DNA of 64,000 bases from Drosophila miranda (lineage: Eukaryota > Arthropoda > Insecta > Diptera > Drosophilidae): NCBI RefSeq assembly GCF_003369915.1, contig NC_046675.1, positions 806,001 through 870,000 on the forward strand, given 5' to 3'. A program made the position numbers and the translations under genes. Of the stretch, positions 57,018 to 64,000 are shown piece after piece. The notes under the pieces are model-generated. The model did no database searches. It was not told the DNA's origin and saw only the letters and a list, made by a program, of their open reading frames with translations. Every line of letters starts with the position of its first letter. The first letter of the stretch is position 1.

Positions 57018-57706
57018 TTATCCAGCGGCGGACTTCAGAGCGCCAGGGCTCAATTTGCGGTTCTTCAGCTGATAGCGCGCCTTGTAGCCGTCCTTATCGG
57101 CCGTGTACATGGTGACAGTGTCGGTGTCAGTCTTCTCATCGTAAACGGAGTAAGAACCCATCACGACCAGTTCTTCCTTGTCCGTGCCAGGATTCATAAT
57201 GACACCGATCTCCTCCCGCTTGCTGCCGTTGGGCTCCTCCAAGCTGCAAATCGAATGTACTCGTAATGTTTGGCTTGCCTCCAAGTGGGGTCTTCTGTGA
57301 CTTACTTGAAACGGTAGCCCTCTTTGGTGGGTGCTTGATTGTAGAACTCCGTCACAATCGTCGGATAAATATAGTCGAGGAGACCTCCAGAGCAGCTGGC
57401 CGCCATGATGGCCACCAATGCCGTGAAAAGTATCTGGAAAATCAGAGAGACACTCGCAGTTAATTCTGATCCGACGGTAATCGCTATTAGCACAGCTGCA
57501 CAACAAGATTTTCATTCACTGATTGCTTCTGTTTAGTTTTGCACACATTCTTCACACGCCATTGTAATTACTGATCATTGGCATTCCTAAGGTCTCGGTC
57601 TCGGTCTCTGCCTCAGTCTCCGTCTCTGTCCCGATATGGGCGTCGGTTGGAGACCCTTGCCCTGAGCAGTTGGTATGTAGTTACTTACCAGTTTCGCTGA
57701 AGCCAT
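57018..57706 (-). CDS. Small RR-type (chitin_bind_4) cuticle protein
   Basis: Three exons (57706-57689, 57433-57306, 57243-57018) give 123 residues. The 18-nt first exon encodes only MASAKL, with the rest of the signal peptide (ILFTALVAIMAASCSGG) in exon 2, an arrangement typical of insect cuticle genes. The mature part YNQAPTKEGYRFNLEEPNGS, then EELVVMGSYSVYDEKTDTD and YTADKDGYKARYQ follows the Rebers-Riddiford pattern G-x-Y-x-F ... G-x-Y-x-Y ... Y-x-A-D-x-x-G-Y. Such proteins bind chitin in the extracellular cuticle. A TATATA-type box lies about 60 bp upstream at 57765-57775. Confidence 0.85.
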
Positions 57707-58509
57707 GTTGGTGCGCGCTGAAAATACCAAGCGATACTAAACCATCAGACGCGAGCCCCTAACTATATAAAAGTTAAGATCTGCATACGATGTTTCAAGC
57801 TCTGTCGTCAGCTAGGCCGCGGCTATGTGTTGAGGATCGTATAAGTCATATTTTCTACTTAGTTGTTGTCACTAAAACCGGTCGGTCAAATGCCGAAAGA
57901 ACGTCAGAGCCATCACATTGCATATCTCGTGGCTTTGTTTGTTTTATTTGGAGGATCCGAAACTTGTACAAAACGCGAAAGTCAGAAGAACCTGATGGAT
58001 ATACATAGTTACGTACTTACCATTCTATTCTGAAATATAGTCTACTCTGTATAGGTTGTCTTTCTTTGAACTTTTAGCATTTGGATCATAATGTGGCTGC
58101 CCTTGAATTTGATTTTGGGCAAATCTTCTCTTGATCAATGGCATGTGCACGAATTCATAGTCATGTATTCATGCATGAATGTACATATGTACATGTGTGT
58201 CTGAATATTAATTTTTATATTTGCATTCGGTTTTGTGGGGATCGGGTTCTCCAAAAAGTACCCCTAACTGGTTTTCTCCGCCAACATGTGGGAGGAGTCT
58301 TAAAGGCGCTTTAAGTAATGATGATTTTTCCATTTCGTACACATTGTTTGGATCGCCGCCGTTTCGGTATATCCGAACATGAGATGTAAGGTGTCTATGA
58401 ATCATGGCAGGCAGGCAGGGGTTGCACGGTATTAATATTATTACATTGTTGTCTTGTGTGACTCGCTAAATTACATTTACAAGTAGTTCCGGATCAAAGC
58501 GGATATTGA

Positions 58510-58785
58510 ATCCACATCCTCATCGGATATGTCTCAAAGGGCTTGGTTTCCATATGAAAGTCCCGCACCAAACCTTTATGCTCAGAAAATCCCTTGAGAT
58601 CATATAGCGACTAGAATGCTCAGGTTCAAATCAGTGATGGAGCTGATTATCCCGCCGAAGAAGCTGCGATTCGTTGTATTGTGCCCTTGGAGCTCGAATA
58701 GGCGAAAACATTGCACTCAGTCGGGTGGAATTTGGCTGTCGTCTCGTCGTCTGCCCCGATGATGGAGCAGATCATTTAAAGCCCT
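58510..58785 (-). pseudogene. Broken fragment of twins (PP2A B55 regulatory subunit)
   Basis: Minus-strand sequence can be read AKFHPTECNVFAYSSSKGTI. After an internal deletion it continues with TNRSFF-like sequence, IISSIT, then RYMISRDFLSIKVW and METKPFET-like codons in shifting frames. This is the WD-repeat core of B55 (FHPTECNVFVYSSSKGTIRL; SFFSEIISSISDVK; GRYMISRDYLSIKVW; METKPIETYP). About 80 bp of the parent between KGTI and NRSFF is missing, and frameshifts break the rest. Both flanks end abruptly. The functional twins gene is elsewhere on this chromosome arm in D. melanogaster, so this is a displaced fragment, perhaps from a retrocopy or filler DNA at a repair site. Confidence 0.8.
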
Positions 58786-59249
58786 GTAAGGTCGTGGCCT
58801 TCTGCCTCATGCCTCTCTATTTGCCGGTCTGTTAGCTCTTTCCGTTTCGGTTTTTGTTTCCTTCCTCCTTCCTCTTTCTCCTTCTCTATCTCTTTTACTC
58901 CCTAGCCACCCTCTCAATCAATTCGATTTTCTTCTTCTTACTAGAATTCAGTTTCTGCTGAAAAGTATGTAGTATATTTGGACTCTAGCATGATGTAGAA
59001 TACATGTATATACAGTTCATGTAAATGCCAAAAGATGGCGCTATTCGTTAACATGTTATGTTACAAAAGGAAATGTTAAAATATTCAGGTAGCACGCTGC
59101 AATCAAGAGTGTGTGACAGAGAGGGAATGAGTTAGTGCGGGGGAGGCGTTGCGTATCTACTGCAAGCTATAATAATAATCCCATCTGATCCATCCACCTG
59201 ATGATTCGGCACTCTGATAGATATGGTAAATATCTATGATTCTGCACTT

Positions 59250-59945
59250 CTACGAGGGCTGCTATTTATATATTTACAATATGTAAAACTTGATAACGCC
59301 CTGATAAACTTAGTCTCTTTTTAGCACATAATTTACGTACAACGTTTTTCGGTACAATTGGTTTTTGTTTTGTTTACAATCAATTAAAAAAATAAATTTG
59401 CCAAAACAATGGAAGTTTCTCGAGAGGTTTTCGTTGGATTATTTTTCACAACTTTCGACGTTGATTATCCCAACAAGAATGTGTCGATGAACTTACTTCT
59501 TTGTATGGCGAGAAAGCACCATCAAAACCGACAGTTTATCGCTGGTTTGCAGAATTTAATCGTGACAGGCATCCTTGAACATTTGTTGCACTTCAATACC
59601 ACGTTAGATACCCTCCAATTTATCAATCGGTCAAAAAAGACTCGCGTCGATTACAGTAAGAAAATGCTTAAAAAGTTCGACCGTGGTGCTTCAAAAGACG
59701 TTTATATAATCGTGATAGGTTATGAATCATGGATTTATCCAGAAACTAAACAGCAATCGAGTGGGTGTTCCAAGATGAGCAAAATCCCACAAAAGTTGTT
59801 CGAGCACGAGGCACTTTGAAGAAAATGGTAGCCCGTTTCTTCGGGAGAATTGTTCATGTGGCCATTTTTCCGCTAGAGCTACGTAGGACTGTCAATTCTG
59901 AGCGGTACACGACCATTTTTTTGCGGGAACGGCACTGTACATGAG
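59250..59945 (+). mobile_element. Degenerate mariner-type DNA transposon
   Basis: The left end is near ACGAGGGCTGCTATTTAT at about 59249, followed by a leader and a transposase-like ORF from 59409. The ORF begins MEVSREVF and contains remnants of the helix-turn-helix. From about 59690 it has a catalytic-core stretch VYIIVIGYESWIYPETKQQSS, matching the mariner GDESWIY...PETKQQS motif with the first catalytic Asp changed to Tyr. Further fragments (KMVARFFG; RRTVNSERYTTIF) continue out of frame to about 59930. The right terminal repeat and much of the middle are missing, so it is inactive. Confidence 0.8.
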
Positions 59946-61062
59946 TTTATGAGATTTATAAGATGCGGTTAACCAAGGAGGCTTAAATATAAGTTTTTAC
60001 CGTGCAGGATTTCATTCTACCTTAAATTAAGAGCAACGGGTACAAATATTAGCAAATTCGTTATTAATTGCTAGAATATAAATCTAGAGAATAAGTCGGT
60101 GTGTCTCATCTGACAATGGTAACTAATTTAGCAAAGTCAATCTAATCTGGAGCAAGGCAATGATGGGACCATTTGTTAAAAATTGATCCATTTGTGAGCA
60201 GAGATTTACTGCCTGAATCAAATCACAGTACCTCACCCTCGAGGAAGCCTTAAATCTAGCCAGAAGTCGATAAGATATTCAATAGGGTATAGAGTGGTCA
60301 ATCATATGCCCGAAATAGTCACACCATAAAATCAGGCAATGAAAGTTCAGACATACCCAAACAGAATTACGGCTATCCAAGAATCGGGTGATGTACCAAT
60401 GAAACAATTTAAAGCTTTCGATTCTCAACTGATCAAGGAATGGAAAAGTGCTTGTGACATGGTCGAAAGTACCCAAAGTTTCTAGAGAGATTACCTTCCA
60501 ACCTGTTACCTACTTATGTATGCATATAATTATTCGGTGAAAGGATGGGCGTTCCTGGATGTCGATTTCCATTCTGATCGCGGCTCCCAAGTAATGTTAA
60601 TCATTTAATTCCAGAGATCAATTAAAAATCTACAGGTTCAGGCTTTTACTGTTCATTTTCTGGCTTTAATTAAGTACTTATCATAATACTCATCGTTGGC
60701 TATTGGTTTTCAATATAATACTATGCACAGCAGTAATATCGTGGGGGTGGGACTTGGATTTCGCTCAACAAAATTCGCAAATATTTCGGCAGAGGCCAAG
60801 GTGCGAAACGAACAAATGTAAAATAAATATAAATATGCGTATACCTAAACTAGGCGACAATGGAGGATTGGCCCAACTTTAATGCTAATTAAGCTGCGAG
60901 CCATGTGAAATCTTACTGTCGACGCGACTTTGGCCATGTGCGTGGGCGACCAGTCGGTGGCCTCGGCGGGGCTGGCAAGACTAACCTAAGACTGAGACTG
61001 CGACTAAGCAGAGACTAAGTGTGACGAGGTTGTAGCGGTCAGCAGATCGCATTTCAAACGGC
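59946..61062. other. Intergenic region
   Basis: About 1.1 kb between the mariner remnant and the 3' end of the SLC26 gene. AT-rich, with no gene or repeat I can support. Confidence 0.45.
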
Positions 61063-63169
61063 TCAGGCCGAGCCCTTCTCCGCCAGCTTGGAGTGCAGCG
61101 TGGTGAGGTCGTAGATCACGACCAGGTCCTTGTTGAGGCCCTCGAAGACCTGCGCCACGCGCGGCTGGAGGTTGTAGAAGAACAGCGGCTGCTGGCGCTG
61201 GGCAAAGTCCATGACCATCGTGGAAATGACCTTGGCGGCGGTGAAGTCCGCTCCGTAGATGTGGGTGCAGTCGATCACAACGGGCAAGGTGGACTTGACC
61301 CCCTGCTTGTTGATCACCTTGCGGACGAACTCCATCGAGGGGAAGATCAGGCAGCGGTCGGGCGTGAGCATCAGATACTTCAGGCCATTCGATGTCTGCG
61401 GAGGGAGAAGGATTCTTAGAGATCTTTTGTATGGGCGCGGGACACTGAAGAGGACTCACCGCCAACGTCTCGATCCGCAGCTTGGGACGGGCCGCCTGGT
61501 AGAGGATAAACACCACATTAATGCCGATGCCCACGAGGATGCCCAGCTGCAGAGGCAGGACCAAACAGGCAAAGAAGGCGCCCAGGCCGGGAATGAGATC
61601 GGTTTCTAATTGGAGGAAGGGGGGGAATAATATCAATAGGTGTTGTAGTGTGTGGGTATCCAAGATCAACTCACTTTTGCTATGCCACATGGGCTTGATC
61701 ACTCGATACTGCACCATGAAGACGACGGCTGCTATGATGATGGAGGCGAGGGCAGCCTTTGGGATGTAGTAGAAGCAGGGGGTGAGGTAGAGCAGGGCGA
61801 TGATCACGATCACGCTGGTGTACAGGTTCGAGAGCTGGGTGCGCACTCCGCTGGCATTGAGGATGGCGCCCCTCGCAATGCCTCCGTTGCTGCGCAGACC
61901 CTGGACGAAGGAGTTGGCCACGTTGCAGACCCCGGAGGCAATCAGCTCCTGCGTGGCATCTGTGGGCTTGCCATCGGCTGAGAGAAACACAGGCAGTCAG
62001 AAGGGTACATCGAAGGAGTCACTAGAAAACTCACCAAAGGCCTGGACCACTGCCATCGTCTCGAGCAGGGCAATCAGCGGGACGACAATGAGGCCCGAGC
62101 CCAGAGTGCTGACCATATCCCAGAAGCTCTGGCCATCCACCAGCACCTCGCCGGTGGTCTCGTTCACAACAGCGTCGATGTGGAACGGCGGCGGCTGGAA
62201 GGAGGGCATGCCCTTGGGCACAAATCCCACCGTGCGGACGAGATCCTCCTGGCCGCTAACCGAGAGCCAGTACCCTAGACCTGCAGTGCCGCAGACGAGA
62301 AGAGCGTTCCGGGCCGTGCCCACCGTCCAGAAGATCCCCGTGAGGAGCGACTGGCCGGAGGACTTTCCCTCCTTGGGGCCGACGCTGCAGCTGGCGAGGG
62401 CGCGCAGGCTGAGGAGCAGTGTGATGCAAATGAGGCCGAGGATAAAGTCCGGCCAGCTGATGTTGTGGATGTCGTTCACGATGCTGATCCACACCTGCAG
62501 GAAGGTGTTGCCGCTGGTCTGTATCCCGAGAAAGTCCTTCATCTGGGAGCTGAAGATGATCAGGGAGACGGCGCTGGTGAAGCCCGCCCCCACTGGTCCC
62601 GAGACGAAGTCGATGAGGAAGCCCAGCCGGAACGCGCCCATCAGGATCTCGATGATGCCGGTGAGGAAGGTGAGCAGCGTGGCGATCTGCCAGCTCCCGC
62701 CCGCGATTTGGAAGGAGAGCAGCGCCGAGATGGCCGTGGGACCGATGGGCACGTCCTTGCTCGATCCGATGAAGATGTAGATGAAGCACCCCAGGAAGCA
62801 GGCGTACAGACCGTACTGCAGGTCCAGCCCCGCTATGCCCGCGTAGGCCAGGGCCTGGGGAATCACCGTCAGCGCCACCGAGATGCCCGCCACAAGGTCG
62901 CCGAAGATGTAGTCCTTCTTGTACTGCGGCAGCCACGTCAGGATGGGGAAGCGCTTGTACAGCGTCTTCTTGCGGAAGATGTTGTGCCACAGGCTCCGGC
63001 AGCAGCCCCTCGAGGCCTCCAGGCAGCTCTCCGACTCCCCGGACTGCTCCTCCTGTACGATGCAGTCGCGCGACGTGTGATAGAGGGTGTTCGTGGGGAT
63101 GTCCAGGGACACCTCAGAGTCCTCGTTGAAGGCCCCATTGGTGTGGCCGTTGTCCTCGCTGCGCGTCAT
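61063..63169 (-). CDS. SLC26/SulP anion transporter with STAS domain
   Basis: Four exons (63169-62035, 61977-61675, 61605-61460, 61395-61063) give 638 residues. The cytosolic N-terminus carries WLPQYKKDYIFGDLVAGISV, the SulP entry motif. It is followed by the sulfate-transporter signature region (VIPQALAYAGIAGLDLQYGL), the multi-span core (GPVGAGFTSAVSLIIFSSQM; GGIARGAILNASGVRTQLSN) and a C-terminal STAS domain (PVVIDCTHIYGADFTAAKVI). Family knowledge: SLC26 proteins exchange or transport sulfate, oxalate, chloride or bicarbonate across the plasma membrane. The position fits D. melanogaster CG7912, but orthology is inferred from location only. Introns are short. Expression in epithelia such as gut or Malpighian tubule would be typical of the family. 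Confidence 0.93.
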
Positions 63170-64000
63170 TCTGGATGGATGTTGTACTAGTATTTTGGTG
63201 TGTCTTCTTGTCTGTTCCTTTTCTCTGTCTTCTTGTAGCTTCTATGGCCACATGGCACTCTCACGGGAACACTTCACTGTTGGAGCAACACTGATTGATC
63301 TTCGATCTCTGGAGCTTTGAGGCTGGGAGGCTGGAGTAGAACCGAAATGTACCGAAGCGAAGCGAACTATTCGCGTGCCCGTCCACTGGGGGAATGAATC
63401 GAAAACTGTCGCAGAGATCGGGCAAGAGCCAGCTTCAACGGCAGAAACGGCAGCAGACTAACAGTCCGCCGACTGCTGGGAACTGATTATAAAGAGTCGC
63501 TGGCAGCGGCAGCGCTTTCGAGACTATCCGCCGGCTTTCGTTATCGCCGCTGCACCCCCCTCCCTCTGTCACCATCCTCCAGCGTTAACCACACGCCCCA
63601 AACCGGCTCTCGACGAGCGCCCGCCTGTCGGCCGAGCGTGGGAGGGGGGGGCTTTTCACCGTGTAATTGCCCGAAGAAATGTAAATGACGCAGACCACAA
63701 TAACCCCCATATGTGGACGGAATCAGGGGCTGCCCGGACACGGCTGTAAGTCGAGACTTTTGTGGGAAAAAGGCGCAGATTTCCCAGAGGGAAACTCCAA
63801 CTGTAATGGAATCGTGTTCCCATATTCAACTTCCAAGCCGAGCTGTCCCATACCCACCAGAAAGTTCTTCTGAACCCGTGGAACCCCACTAGTTTGGTGT
63901 GTGTCACCTATGTTAATCCTCCATTAACCTTATAAATATAGTGCATAAGGTATACATACACGAGTCGACAAACGCAGGGGAGCTGTAAGGAAGTCTCTGA
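63170..64000. other. Upstream region of the SLC26 gene
   Basis: Non-coding as far as I can see. A TATAAA at about 63488 on the plus strand and GC-rich stretches near 63540-63650 are present, but no clear core promoter motif for the minus-strand gene and no gene to the window edge. Confidence 0.45.

Noticed and set aside
58208-58405. 65-codon minus-strand open frame
   Set aside because: No recognisable domain, splice partners or promoter were seen. The length is within chance expectation, although conservation was not tested.
1-64000. tRNA, rRNA or CRISPR loci
   Set aside because: No cloverleaf, rRNA or regularly spaced repeat-spacer pattern was noticed on either strand. A structure-based scan such as tRNAscan was not possible here.

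Overview
The window is nuclear DNA of a Drosophila fly. Its genes have short introns with GT-AG ends, several have DRE or Ohler-6 core promoter motifs, and the gene set matches the 99C-D region of D. melanogaster chromosome arm 3R (Muller element E): Vps13B, eIF2B-alpha, Cog7, the Jon99C proteases, trp and capa. It is not D. melanogaster itself, because TRP has a shorter tail and there are lineage-specific duplications and pseudogenes. An obscura-group fly is a reasonable guess but is not proven here.

Layout. 1-7.3 kb holds the 5' two thirds or so of Vps13B on the minus strand, running off the left edge. 8.1-9.3 kb is eIF2B-alpha. 9.1-11.9 kb is a tandem duplication of about 1.35 kb. It copied the last exon of eIF2B-alpha together with a minus-strand locus that carries two consecutive ORFs: a CCDC32-like protein and a small acidic membrane protein. 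12.1-12.7 kb is a Gtsf1-like CHHC zinc-finger gene. 12.8-21.5 kb is a graveyard: a fossil BEL/Pao pol region, unidentified degraded sequence, and a broken, intron-bearing copy of arrow (LRP5/6). 22.7-28 kb has Cog7, an intronless GH47 mannosidase-like gene that has lost active-site residues, and a small one-TM protein. 29-41.3 kb is a Jonah serine protease array of five genes, three of them in nearly identical 3524-bp units that also carry a Tc1-type element. 44.4-49.3 kb is trp and 49.7-50.8 kb is capa. 51.2-55.7 kb is a type I membrane protein, possibly KIAA1549-like. 57.0-57.7 kb is a small cuticle protein gene. 58.5-58.8 kb has an unexpected broken piece of twins (PP2A B55), followed by a degraded mariner. 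61.1-63.2 kb is an SLC26 anion transporter.

Functionally the genes are a mixture: membrane lipid transfer and Golgi traffic (Vps13B, Cog7), translation initiation (eIF2B-alpha), phototransduction (trp), diuretic neuropeptides (capa), midgut digestion (Jonah proteases), cuticle and ion transport. They do not form one system. The most notable material is the duplication history, the apparent dicistronic locus, the catalytically altered GH47 protein and the two host-gene pseudogenes.
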